Source: Vicugna pacos
Taxonomy: Eukaryota; Chordata; Mammalia; Artiodactyla; Camelidae
Reading direction: 5' to 3'
Assembly: GCF_048564905.1 (NCBI RefSeq)
Contig: NC_132993.1
Span: forward strand, 84,785,001-84,849,000
DNA: 64,000 nt
The notes beneath the pieces were generated by a model. The model was given only the letters and a program-made list of their open reading frames with translations, had not been told where the DNA came from and did not search any database. The first letter of the stretch is position 1. Every line of letters starts with the position of its first letter. Below are positions 38,103 to 48,474 of this stretch, piece by piece. A program made the position numbers and the translations under genes.

Positions 38103-38906
38103 CAGTTGACCTATGAACAACATGGCTTTGAACTGCGTGGGTCCACTAACATGCGGATTTTTTTCAATATATAACCACTATAGTCCTACATGATGCGTGG
38201 CTGATTGAATCTGTGGATTCAACTATGGATGAATTGTGGATACAGAGGTTATATTGAGGTGGGAAGCCCCATAAAAAAGACCGGCAGGACCCCCAGGCAT
38301 GGCCACTACTCTCCTGCCAGCACCATCCAGTTTCCTGGCCCAGTGGCTCTATCTCACTTTTTGCCTCTGAAACAGCTTACTTCTAGGAAAGTGGAACTTA
38401 CCCCTAAAATTCTATTTGTTCCCTGAGCTCACTCCTGATTGGTTATTTCCTTCATTCCTGATTGGTCCATTTCCCTAACTTCTGATTGGTCCATTTGTAG
38501 TACTTCATTTGCATGGAGCTTACACCTGATTGGTTCTTTCTCTCCCTCCTGATTGATCCTAATTAGACAACTATTGTTATATCTTATTTGCATATGATGT
38601 TGCAAAGTGTAAACTGACAGCCTATTAAAAGCCTGTGTAAACCTACAGATGGGGTCCAGAGCTTGGAGTGTTAACTCCTCTGGGCCCGCTGGCATAATAA
38701 ACCTGAGTTCTCCTACTCTCCGAGTGCTGCTTGGTCTCTCACCCGGATCCAGGCTGCTGTCACAACTGAGCTGTAACACTGAGCCATAACACTGAGCTGT
38801 ACCACTGAGCTGTCACACATTTTTCTGCAATAATATAGTTATACATGAGTCTTCAACTGTACTCAGGGTTGGTGCCCCTAACCCCCGGTTGTTCAAGGGT
38901 CAACTG
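38103..38906 (+). mobile_element. Tigger-type (TcMar) DNA transposon, non-autonomous
   Basis: Terminal inverted repeats: CAGTTGACCTATGAACAAC at the left and GTTGTTCAAGGGTCAACTG at the right, flanked by TA on both sides (38,101-38,102 and 38,907-38,908), as expected for Tc1/mariner target duplication. The left part also has AACTGCGTGGGTCCACT. No transposase frame is present. It lies inside an L1 and itself carries an LTR. Confidence 0.8.
38258..38780 (+). mobile_element. Solo LTR of an old endogenous retrovirus (gamma/ERV1-like)
   Basis: A fossil LTR nested in the Tigger-type element. Repeated CTGATTGG boxes, a TTTGCATATGATG segment and an AATAAA near 38,695 give a U3-R-like layout. No internal viral genes are present, so it is a solo LTR. 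Ends are approximate. It is younger than its host transposon. Confidence 0.6.
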
Positions 38907-39795
38907 TATATTCAAAGGTATACTACTCAGTCATAGAAAGAATGAAATCTTGCCATTTGCAACAACATAGTCGGACCTGGAGGGTATCACTTTTAGTGAA
39001 ATAAATCAGATAAAGATAAGACTATGTTATTTATCACTTATGTGGGGAACCTAAAAAATAAAACAAACAAATGAATATAACAAAACAGAAAGAGACTAAC
39101 ATAAAGAGAACACACTAGTGGTTACCAGTGTGGAGAGAAAGAGGGGAGTGGCAAATTGGGGGAGGGAATTAAGAAATACAAACTATTATGTATAAAATAA
39201 ATAGGCTACATGGATATATTGTACAGCACAGGGAATATAACCAATATTTTATAATAAATTTAAATGGAGTATAATTTGCAAAAATATCAAATCACTATGT
39301 TGGACACCTGAAACTAATACAGTAATGCAAACTAACTATACTTTGATTATATACATATATATGTACATATACATGTATGTATGCAGCAGCCCTTGGAGAT
39401 GGATAAAGAAGAATCAGGGAGGAAGGACAGTAGAAAAAGTAAGACGCAGCTTTAGGGTGATTTTAGAGTTTAGGAAAGAGAGACGGTTGGACCCCTGGGT
39501 AGCTCAAAAGAGCAGAGAGCACCCACTTCCCACGAAGCAGGGGTTGTACCCACAACCTTCTGAACCAGATGCTGGACTGGTAACTGGTCAGCCCTGTCTC
39601 AGTCAGAGAGACCCAGGGGTCTCTCAGCCCTCAATAGCCCCCTGATTCATACGAAGCCAGAAACTGGGCAGCAGCCTCGTGGGCACTGAGCTCCAATTAC
39701 CTGGCTTAGCCTTCGGGGGCTCAGAGATCACTGGGCCCTCCGGAATCTGAAAGACCATCTCTGCTCCCGTGGGAGGAACAAAATCATGCACTTAC

Positions 39796-39874
39796 CTTTG
39801 CTACGGAGAAGCTGGGACGTTTCCTTCAGTCTCTCTAAATCATCATCCAATACGTCTGTAAACACTAAAAGGAC
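39796..39874 (-). CDS. Collagen VI N1 von Willebrand A exon (VLLVFTD strand)
   Basis: A 79-bp exon between an AACAG acceptor and a GTAAGT donor encodes VLLVFTDVLDDDLERL and then KETSQLLRSK. Entry phase 0 and exit phase 1 fit the flanking exons. The A-domain hallmark is normally FTDG; here the glycine is valine. The run of acidic residues after it is typical of the helix that follows the central strand. This is the best-preserved evidence that the locus is a collagen VI-type A domain. Confidence 0.8.
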
Positions 39875-40469
39875 CTGTTGTTTATGAGAGGGGGGTATGG
39901 GAGATGCAGGAACAGAGGGACCAGGGAGAAGGAAGAAGAAGGGAGGACAGAGGGGAGGGGCAATGGAAAAGATGGATGCTGTAAATCGCACGTTTCTTAA
40001 AAAATGCAAGGGTAAGCTATAACCAGCCTTTCACCCTGTTCTATTCCATTTTACCCATTCATTTATTACTTTATTACACACTCACTTGCCCTCCATGTCC
40101 TCCCACACACACCCCCACCGCTGAAAAAGAATTTGAAGCAGCTTAATGTGTTCACTTAAAGATATCGTCCAAAAATTGTCTTACAATGTTCTTTACCTCT
40201 GTTACCTTTACTCATAGAAAAACTGAATTTAAAAAGTGAATTACATTTTTTAAGAAATAAATCCATTGGATGCATGATGGAAGGAAAAAATCAATGTAAC
40301 TTTCAAAGTTTGGGGAGGTCGTTTCCTAATAGATGTCATATGAGATCTTTTTACCCCTGTGACTTCTGTGGGTGCATGGTTCTGGGGCAGCAGAAAAGAG
40401 AGGAGGGGGGTTATGCTAACAAGCCATTAACTGTCACTAAAGATGGTTCAGGGGGCTGATTACAAAAAC

Positions 40470-40790
40470 AATGGGTCCTACAAACTTACGGTTACCAGAG
40501 TAGGGAAGGGGTTGGGAAGGGATAAATTGGGAGTTTGAGATCAGCAGATACTAACTACTATATACAAAAAAGACAAACAACATGGTTCTACTATATAGCA
40601 TACGAAGCTGTATTAAATATCTTGTAGTAACTGATGTCAAAAAAAGAATATGAAAAGGAATAGATGTATGTATATGAAACATGATGTTGTACACCAGAAA
40701 CTGACCCAACATTGGAAATTGACTATATGTCAATTAAAATAAATAAATAAACAAACAAACAAATAAATAAATAAAATCATGAAAGAGAGA
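40470..40790 (+). repeat. L1 3' end with (AAAT)n/(AAAC)n tail
   Basis: AAATTGGGAGTTTGAGATCA, TACACCAGAAACTGACCCAA, then a tail of AAAT/AAAC units to about 40,775. Confidence 0.75.
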
Positions 40791-41153
40791 GAGTGAAAGA
40801 AAGAGAGAAATAATGGGTTCTTACAATGAGTGACCATGAGGAGCTAACATCTTCCAAGCTGTCTTTGGAAGGAATTTATGTCATGGAAAACCTGGATCGC
40901 TAAGCTGTGGGCAACCCAAGGGCAGTGACTTTAACCTTTTACCTCTAATGACATTCAGCAAAGAGCCTCTAGCACTTAGTAATTACTTGTTGATTGAATG
41001 AAAACACATCTCTTGTCAATCTTGACTGAATAAGACTAGTATTCCTCTATGCAAGATCCTTAGTGAAGAACAGTTTATTTGTCCTTAGTCCCAAAATCCT
41101 TATCCCTCTCCATGCCTAATGTTTCGATAATGTGGGTTCTCAGCATTTGTTAC

Positions 41154-41393
41154 CTTCACTTTAGCAGAAGAGAGACGGAGAACACTATATCCCAGGGACT
41201 GCAAAAAATCCACATCCATGTGGTTACTATTGGCAGCCTGCAGAATCAAGAAATTCTGAATTCTCCCATCACTGTACTTTTCAAAACCTGAGTCAAAGAT
41301 GAGCTGGCCACTTGAGCCAGGAACCACGTAGGAGAACATGACGTTGGTCTGACCAGGAAGGCTACAGCTGATGTTGGAAAGCAAGGCTAGCAC
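41154..41393 (-). CDS. Collagen VI N1 von Willebrand A exon, 5' part missing
   Basis: The minus strand is open and reads LLSNISCSLPGQTNV, FSYVVPGSSG, FDSGFEKYSDGRIQNF, then ends SSAKVK at a GTAACA donor (phase 0). This matches collagen VI alpha-3 N1 in layout (ISQMHRVSCSGG ... VVANTPSGPVEAFDF). The exon should extend upstream into the first A-domain strand, but at about 41,393 the sequence switches to a block that is also found at 50,092. The exon is therefore cut, with no acceptor and no start. The remaining frame is intact. Confidence 0.7.
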
Positions 41394-41544
41394 TCCAGGG
41401 AGCCTCCAGGACTGGGGTCTTCCTTCCTTCATGTGGGTAGTGTCTTTCCCCTCCAACCCCATAGCTGCTGTCATCTGCAGGGACTGGGATCCTCCAACTG
41501 ACATCTCATCCTTGTCTGGCTCCCCCTCCCCCACATACAGCCCA
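41393..41544. repeat. Subtelomeric flank block, copy 1
   Basis: Begins AGCCTCCAGGACTGGGGTCT and ends at CCCCACATACAGCCC. The same block is at 50,092-50,240 in the same orientation and at about 46,960-47,105 reversed. Here it replaces the 5' part of a collagen exon, so its left edge is a junction. Confidence 0.8.
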
Positions 41545-41850
41545 GACCTAGCCCTAGCCCTAGTCCTAACACTAACCCCTAAACCTAACCCCTACCCCAA
41601 GTCCTAACCCTAACCCAGCCCCTAACCCTAAACCTAACCCTAGCTTTAACCAGAACCTCAAACCAGAACGAGACACAAACCCCAACCCTAAACCAAACCT
41701 TAACTTGACCCAACTGCTAACTCAAACCTTATCCAACTCCTGCTTCTTCACCCCTCTAACCCTAACCCTTCTCCTCCTTCTCCCATAACTCTAACCCCAA
41801 CGCCTAACCCTAACACAAACACCTATCCTAACCCCAAACATATCCCTAAA
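41545..41850. repeat. Degenerate telomere-like tract A (CCCTAA sense)
   Basis: Many CCCTAA and CCTAACC hexamers mixed with non-telomeric strings (CTCAAACCAGAACGAGA, CTTCTCCTCCTTCTCCC) that are shared with tract C. It ends at TATCCCTAAA, matching tract C near 50,526, and then jumps to the inverted arm. It is therefore a truncated copy of tract C. Confidence 0.8.
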
Positions 41851-42129
41851 CTCCTGCTGCTCCTGATACTCCTGAAGGTCCCGCAGCTCCTGCTGCTTCC
41901 AAAGGTCCTGAAGATGCTGCACCTGCAGCTGGACCGCTGGGCCACGGAGAGCCAGTTCAGGCGTCAGCAGTCACTGGGGCTGAGCCCCCTCTGTGCCCAC
42001 CCGAATCTTCTTCTTCAAAATCCCACCATGAATCCCCTCCCGCACCCGACATTGACTCCCATTCCCCTGAAGTGATTTGTGTTTGGTTTTTCTTCACTTG
42101 CCTCTGTTTCTTTCATATCGGTTATGGCA

Positions 42130-42200
42130 TCCTTTATCTTGCTTTTTAAGTTTCTTTTAATAAAATATAGACTTTGTCCCTCCGAAATTGTGCAATTCAG
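42130..42200 (+). other. Poly(A) signal of the unit gene, left-arm copy
   Basis: Carries TTTTAATAAAATATAGAC, the same 3' end as the minus-strand gene in the tandem units. In this arm it is on the plus strand and only the terminal part of that gene is present. Confidence 0.5.
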
Positions 42201-44224
42201 GAGCACTAGGTGCCTTTACATTGCCGTGCGAGCATCACTGCCATGCAGGCTCACACCATTCCTTTCTTCAAAGTAAAAACTTGGATCCACAGCACGCACT
42301 GCCCCCCACGCCCTCACCCCCCAGCCCCTGACAGCCCCGAGTCCTCTTCCCCTCTGGGTGTCTTTACCTCTCCTGGGTGTTCCCTGTCAATGAAGCCACA
42401 GGAAAGCTGGCTTTGCGTGCCTGACCATGTGGCTTAGGCGGGGGCTGGTGATGTTTTCTTTTGTTTTCACTTGAAATCGCATTTTGATTATTTGAAAGGG
42501 AAATCCAGGTGGGCTAAAGATGTCATGTGCAAAATGAAGCCCTTTCGGTAAATCTCTGCATAACCTCAGGGGAGGCACTGCTCTTCCCCCTGTGACACCA
42601 CAGCCACAAGACAGAAGGGAGATGCTTAGCTTTTCCTGGGGCAAAAACAAAAGCACACAAATCAAGAAACCAGCAAAAGCCCAGAAATATACCCGGAAAG
42701 AGACTCCACGACCCGCGAGGTCCCAAGCTTGGAGAAAGGCTACACAACCCCGGGGTCCAAAAACCTCTCGAAACCCAGTGCTCTAAACAAACACAACACA
42801 AACGGGGAGTTCCAAGGAGAGGCACAGCAGGTGGCCAGTGTGCCTTAGAGGAGCTCAACGTCTCGGGGGAGGACACAGGCAGACGGACACACTGTGGAGA
42901 CAGCACTGGTCACCATGACGCTGGCAGGGCTTTAGCCTGGTGACAGCCAGCCGTGGTGACAACCTGAGGAGGCAGAGGCCCCAGCAGATCCTCCGGAGGA
43001 ACGAGAGAACAGACACACCTCTCCAGGGAAACAGTGTGCAGGATGCATCACAGGGCCATAGGCTCAGCAGCCCTTCCCCGGCAGTGCCGATCCTTACAGC
43101 TGACCCCACCAAAGTGCTCGCACAACTTGCAAAGAAGTTTTTACTTCAGCAACATGAAAAGAATCAGGATGTCATCAAGCCATTTTGAGAAGTGACCTAC
43201 CATGGGCCCTGACAATACAAACACGTAAATACACAGATACGCACGTAAATATACATGCACATGTATCCCGGAAAAGACACAGAGAGACTGAAACACAGAG
43301 AGGCAGACGGAGAGAGCAACAGAGGGAGAGAGAGATAAGACAGGTGCTGAGAGACAGAGAGGGGTATAAGGAACACCGGAGCTGGGAACGAGCAGAAGTC
43401 ACACCCATTTTCAAAGCAAAGATACTGAGGATGAAAAGCTTATTTCACTTATTCCAGAAACAAAGCTACTCATAGTCTATTTTTGTTGAGAAAACTAATT
43501 CTCCCCATCGTTATTTACTACCATAATATATTGAATGGAATATATATATGTTCTATTCGACGTATACATAGGTATATGCTACACAATATATGTTATACAC
43601 AAATATACATATTTACACACTCAATTTTATATTCCATAAAAGGATCCTGAAATAATTTGAAGGGCAGAGTAAACACTTGTACAAAACCCCACCTTTCAAA
43701 ACACATTAGGCGATGTCTTTCCTATTTCTCTGTAACTCCTATGCTAGCCAAAGGAGCCACTAAGCAACCTAAAGATCTGTAATGAAGGGTGCCTCTCTTT
43801 GCTACTTTTATGCTTTTCACGCGCACAGCATAATCGGTGCTAGGAAGAAACTGATTTTTTCGGCCTTGGACCTAAATGTCACTATAAATTTGGTTGGCTT
43901 AGCCTTTCCAAACAATCAAATCATGCCTATGTCACATCAAAGTAACTGCTAGAAAACAAAATTGTCAAAGGAGAGTTATAATTTCCTAAAATGGAAAAAG
44001 AACCTACCTTGTGAGAATGGGAGTTTTTCCAAATCATACAGGAGTCAGATCAGTGGGGTGGGGCGCCGGGAGGCAGGGGCACCAGCCCCTTCTGGCCCCA
44101 TAGGGTGCGAGCGACTTCAAGATTCCAGCTACGGGGCAGGCTCGGTGGCGGGCTAAGACCCACTGAGGCTTCCGCGCCCATCCCCGGAGCGCCAAAGCAG
44201 CGGGGGCAAAACTTTGGGGCCGCA

Positions 44225-44365
44225 GGAAGGGTGCGGAGCGACAAGGGCCCCGGGGTGCCCACGGTGGGGAGCGACAAGGGCTCCGGGGTGCACAGGGTGG
44301 GGAGCGTCACGGGCTCCGGGGTGCCCAGGGTGGGGAGCCACAAGGGCTCCGAGGTGCTCAACTGA
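44225..44365. repeat. 33-bp minisatellite, about 4 units
   Basis: Units of the form GGGGAGCGACAAGGGCTCCG plus GGGTGCCC. The mirrored array in the right arm has about 18 units. Confidence 0.75.
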
Positions 44366-45989
44366 GCCCACAGCCATGGCCCCTGGCGCCCAGAGTGCCG
44401 GAGCCCGCACTCCTCGCCCCGCGGAGGCCATCGGGGCCTCCCTCCCCCCGCGGGAACCCGGGGCGGCAGCCGCCTCATCCCCCTCCTTCCAGCGCCCCGC
44501 GCCCCGCGACCCGCCGCCGCCGCCGCCGTACTCACCTCAGGGACGCAACCGGCACAGCCGGCCGTCGGCCTCGTTCCCGCTGAAGCCTCTCGCTGCGGTA
44601 CTCCCTGCGTGGGCGGGCTGTTCCCCGGCGGTCGCACGGGGTTCCGGGCTGGGGGTGCGGGGAGCAACGAAACGAAGCGCCGCCTGCTGGCATTTTCCAC
44701 AGGCCAGCGCCACTGCAGCCGCCTTGGGTCCGCACAGCCCCCTGCCGGCCGCAGCTCTTGCTGTCTCGCCGAGCCGACAAGCCTCCGAGGAAAGGGGACG
44801 CAGCCGCGGCGCGAGACGAAGGCCGGCCTGGGGTGTGCGCAGACTCTTTCCTGTGGGGACTGCGCGCATGCGCACCAGCGGGGCGGGGCGAACGGCCGCT
44901 GCGTGGGGGCGGGACCCGTGACCGCCGCGTGGGGGCCGGCCCCGCCCAGGGGCGCTGGTCCGGCTTAGCCAATCGCGATCGTCGGGTACCTCTTGGAGCG
45001 GGCGGTTTGAATGGTTCGTGGACCGCCGGAGGCAGCGGCAGGCTGGCCACGCTGCTGCCGTTTTGGGAGCTTTTCCGAGATCGGGATGGGAACTCGCCCC
45101 TCATCCTTTCGCCGGAGCCCCTGGGAAAGTAAAACAATAGTGACTTCAGGTAACGGTTACCTCGCGCCCTTGGGGGGGGAGTCTCAGTGGCCCCGCCCCC
45201 CAACCCCCCCGCCACTTGAAAGCACCGCGCCCGCCTCCCAGGAGAAGGCTGCCTGCGACACGTGCACCCCATGAACATGGGGAAGCAAGACCGGCGGGGT
45301 CCAGGCCGCGCGGGACTAGGGCACACATCCAGGGGCTCGCACCGGGCAGCCCCCATCCCCCCGCGGCCGCAGCCGCCGCGGCCCCGAGACCGCACCGCAC
45401 CCGCCCCCTGGGAGCAGGCCACGGTCTGAGAGCCGGTCGCAGGTGCTCCGGGGCCGTCAGGAGCCCTCCCACCTTCCGGAGCTGCACCTGCTTCTGCAAA
45501 CCCCGGCATAAGTGGCAGCGGAGACGCGCCGTTCAGGGGCTACTAATGTGGGGAGGCGGGGTACACTACGAACCAGGGCGGTGAGCCCGGACCCGCCTCA
45601 GGGCCCTAACGGGAAGCGCGGCCGGGACCTCACCACGCACCCCTCCCTGTGCGCCTCCCCAACGGCACAGCCCAGGCCTCACCCGCCGACTCCCCGACCT
45701 GCGCGCCCCCACCAGCGCCCCCTTACCTGCCTGGCGGCGGCAGCGGAGACGACGACCCGCGGCGGCCCAGACCCCAGGCCGCGTTCCTCCTCCGGGAGCT
45801 GGTCCGGGTGCACCTGGCTCTCGCCCAGCTTCTACACGCTCTGGGCGGTTTCCGGGGTCTGTGCGTCTGCGCGTGCGCGCCCCTCCTCCTCCCGCCCGCA
45901 AGGCGGACGCTGGGGCGGGGTCTCTTGCTGTATCGCCCTTGGACAGTGGGGCAGGGCGGGACCGGGCTGGAGGGGCGGGGCCTGGCAGG

Positions 45990-46115
45990 GGCCCGCCCCC
46001 CGGCCCGCCCTGACTGCCCTGCCCGCCCTGCCTGCCCTGCCCGCCCTGCCAGGTCTCCATCCCCAATGCCCCCACCCCACCACCCCACCACCCCACCACC
46101 CCACCAGCAATCGGG
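45990..46115. repeat. GC-rich short tandem repeats
   Basis: CCCGCCCTGCCTGCCCTG units followed by CCCCACCACC units. Mirrored and shorter at about 51,105-51,190. Confidence 0.65.
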
Positions 46116-46379
46116 TCCGCACTCAACCAGGACTACCACTGCCCCGGGCCGGGGACACATCGCTCGGCCCCACTTCCCTCGGCCCCATTCCCCTCGGCCC
46201 CACTTCTCCTGCTCTCCTCCCTCTCCCCGTTACTGCCTCCCAGACCCGGGCCAGGCCCAGTTTCCAACTGGACCTCCAAGATGGGGCTCCCTCTCTTCAC
46301 ACCAAGAAGCAAGCACAGGGTCTCCCTGCAGGGCTGGTGGAACTGGACCCAGTCCTGGACCTCCTGCAGGAGCAGGCTC

Positions 46380-46960
46380 TGGGTTAGGGTTGGGTTTGGG
46401 GTTGGTGTTCAAGGTTAATGTTAGTGTTGGGGTTGGGGTCGGGATCAGGTTAAGGGATTTGGGGTTAGGGTTAGGATTTCAGGTGAGGGCTGAGGGGTTA
46501 GGGGTTAGGGGTAGGGGTAGATTTAGGGTTAGGGTTTAAGGGTTAGGCTTACTGCTAAGGTTAGGATTTGGGAGAAGGATGAGTTGTTAGGGTTAAGGCT
46601 AGGGGTAGGGATAGGGTTAGGTTTAGGGGTTAGGGTTAGGTTAAGAGGTTAGGGGTCAGGACCAGAGCCAGAGTTTAGGGATAGGTTTGGGGTTTGGGTT
46701 AGGGGTTGGGGTTAGAGTTAGGTGAGAAGGAGGAGAAGGGTTAGGGTTAGAGGGGAGGAGGAGCAGGAGTAGGATAAGGTTAGAGTTAGCAGTTGGGTCA
46801 AGTTAAGGTTTGTTTTAGGGTTAGGGTTTGTGTTCTCGTTCTGGTTTGAGGTTCTGCTTAAGGCTAGGGTTAGGGTTAGGAGCTGGGTTAGGGTTAGGAC
46901 TTGGGGTAGGGGTTTGGGTTAGGGGTTAGTGTTAGGACTAGGACTAGGGTTAGGGCTGGG
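46380..46960. repeat. Degenerate telomere-like tract B (TTAGGG sense)
   Basis: Roughly 580 bp rich in TTAGGG and GTTAGGG with scattered variants. It is the mirror of tract C, including shared non-telomeric insertions such as CAGGACCAGAGCCAGAG. Reading rightward it runs out of the CpG island. Confidence 0.85.
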
Positions 46961-47248
46961 CTGTACGTCGGGGAGGGGGAGCCAGACTAGGATGAGATGT
47001 CAGTTGGAAGATCCCAGTCCCTGCAGATGACAGCAGCTATGGGGTTGGAGGGGAAAGACACTACCCACATGAAGGAAGGAAGACCCCAGTCCTGGAGGCT
47101 CCCTGGTGTGCGGGGGGTCCTGCCATCAGTGGTCCCATCCCCGGAGGGAGAAAGAACCACTGGGAGTCATACATAGCTATCAAAGGAATAAAACCAAACA
47201 CAAAATAAGAATCAGCAGAATGCGGTAATCCAATCATAAAGGACAGTC
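46961..47248. repeat. Subtelomeric flank block, inverted copy
   Basis: Reverse complement of 49,951-50,238, ending at the spacer. Includes the block seen at 41,393. Confidence 0.8.
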
Positions 47249-47364
47249 AAATGTGCTTATACATATTCAAGAAATAATTCATGTTAGTTATAAATAATAA
47301 GTAGTTCTTTTGTGTCATTATTATTATGAATATTATTATTATTATTATTGTTATTGTTATTATT

Positions 47365-47635
47365 TAGATTCCTCATATAAATGATGTTATATGGCATTTT
47401 CTTTCTCTTTCCGGTCCAATTCACTTTGAATGACATTCTTCAGGTCCATCCATATTGCTGCAAAGGCATTATTTTATTCTTTTTCATGGCTGAGTAGTAT
47501 TCCATTGTATATATGTAACCAAGCTTCTTTATCCAGGCATCCGTTGATGGACATTTGGGTTGTTTGCATGTCTTGGCTATTGTAAATTGTGCTGCTATGA
47601 ACATTGGGGTGCAGGTGTCTTTTGAGTTATATTTT
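47365..47635 (-). repeat. L1 fragment, reversed
   Basis: GAGTAGTATTCCATTGTATA, CATCCGTTGATGGACATTTG, GCTGCTATGAACATTGGGGT: reversed ORF2-end and 3'-UTR text. Confidence 0.75.
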
Positions 47636-48474
47636 TATATATATTTATATAATGTAAGGTCATAATATATGAACATTACTCATAAAGGAATATTTTCCTT
47701 GTATCAATGTAAACATATCACAAAAAGTTAATTTGCATAAATGTATAAAATGCTGTACAGTAATAGTATAAACTGATTGTCACTATATAAAATCAATATA
47801 GACAAATGTATTAAAAAAACTCAATAGACAGTTCAAGATAAATAACATTGTGTGAATTTCTAAACACTGTGATGTTAGTATGGCTTTGTTCTAGTGGCAA
47901 AGGCACTGTTTCATATGAGAGTATTTTGAGTGAAAAACAATGCACAGTTTTAGAAGTGAAATAAGTATATGGTATGAACAAACTTTATAAAATTCAATAT
48001 AGATAAATAACCCAAACCTTTAAAACTATTACATGGTCAGCACTCAACAGTACCTAGTGTATAGATAATGCAAAAACAGTCTCTTAAACTGTAATACTTT
48101 ATTAACTCCAAAATACCCTGTGATCCTAACATGTATATTAATTATGAATATCAAAATGTATTTTTGAGAATTTCTTTTTGGTGACATTTTTACAGCCTAT
48201 ATATTCTGGCAAGTAAAGATCAAGATCATTTTCTAATTTATCTAAGATGAAACATTTATATCTCAAAATTAGTGAAATCCTTATTTGAATAAAAGTTACA
48301 TTTAAATGTGAATTGCTGGATCATGTTAATCAGTCAATCAACCAATCAGTCTAGAATTTATCAAGCAAATGACCCTCAGTAATGATGCTTAAGACTTATG
48401 GTCCATTAAGCAGGACCAGGTGAGGAAGGCAATGAAAATGTCTTATTTACTTATTTATGTATGTATTTATTTAT

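Larger units (their letters stand above)
36900..39355 (+). mobile_element. L1 LINE 3' part, split by a DNA transposon
   Basis: Plus-strand ORF2 C-terminal text (AAAGACCCTGATTTGCTAAA, GGTGCTGGGAAAACTGAAC, AACCATAAAACACTTCAAAA) without a long frame, continuing to the 3'-UTR (TAAATGGAGTATAATTTGC, CTAACTATACTTTGATTAT). The insert at 38,103-38,906 interrupts it between GTGGTATATA and TATATTCAAAGG. Confidence 0.8.
170..41393 (-). pseudogene. Collagen VI alpha-4/5/6-type gene, truncated and probably decayed
   Basis: Fifteen exon-like blocks lie on the minus strand, from a von Willebrand A domain (41.4-35.6 kb) into a Gly-X-Y collagen helix (33.9 kb down to the window start). Exons run into GT donors and follow AG acceptors. 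Most helix exons are 27, 36, 45, 54, 63 or 72 bp and begin with a glycine codon, the usual collagen layout. The order matches the collagen VI alpha-3 N1 domain and early helix: GFSG...EFGRGF in the A domain, then EEGGP, a helix cysteine (DGCWGRR), RGFSGEK and GLDGLDGE. Collagen VI chains assemble extracellular beaded microfilaments. Damage is visible: an in-frame TAG ends the 12.1-kb exon, a TGA lies in the 12.5-kb exon, the 3.0-kb exon is 64 bp, the 15.8-kb exon is 52 bp, and three helix exons lose a glycine. The gene stops mid-exon at 41,393 and its 3' end lies outside the window. It could be COL6A4, COL6A5 or COL6A6; COL6A4 is a known pseudogene in humans. Confidence 0.75.
44050..46290. promoter_or_regulatory. 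CpG island, left arm
   Basis: About 2.2 kb of very CpG-rich sequence next to the TTAGGG-sense tract. Promoter-type motifs on + : NRF1 site GCGCATGCGCA at 44,864-44,874, CCAAT at 44,969-44,973 and TTTGAA (CHR-like, after GGGCGG) at 45,006-45,011. Splice-like sites occur on the minus strand (donors near 44,532 and 45,722). Long open frames here arise from GC richness; none is recognised as a protein. Confidence 0.6.
41851..47248. repeat. Left arm of a large inverted repeat
   Basis: Reverse complement of 49,951-55,815 over its whole length, with indels. Matched landmarks: the 41.9-43.4 kb block with 54.26-55.8 kb, the CpG island with its CCAAT and CHR motifs, the telomere-like tract and the flank ending GGACAGTC at 47,248. 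The arms differ more from each other than the tandem units to the right do, so the duplication is not recent or has not been homogenised. Confidence 0.85.
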
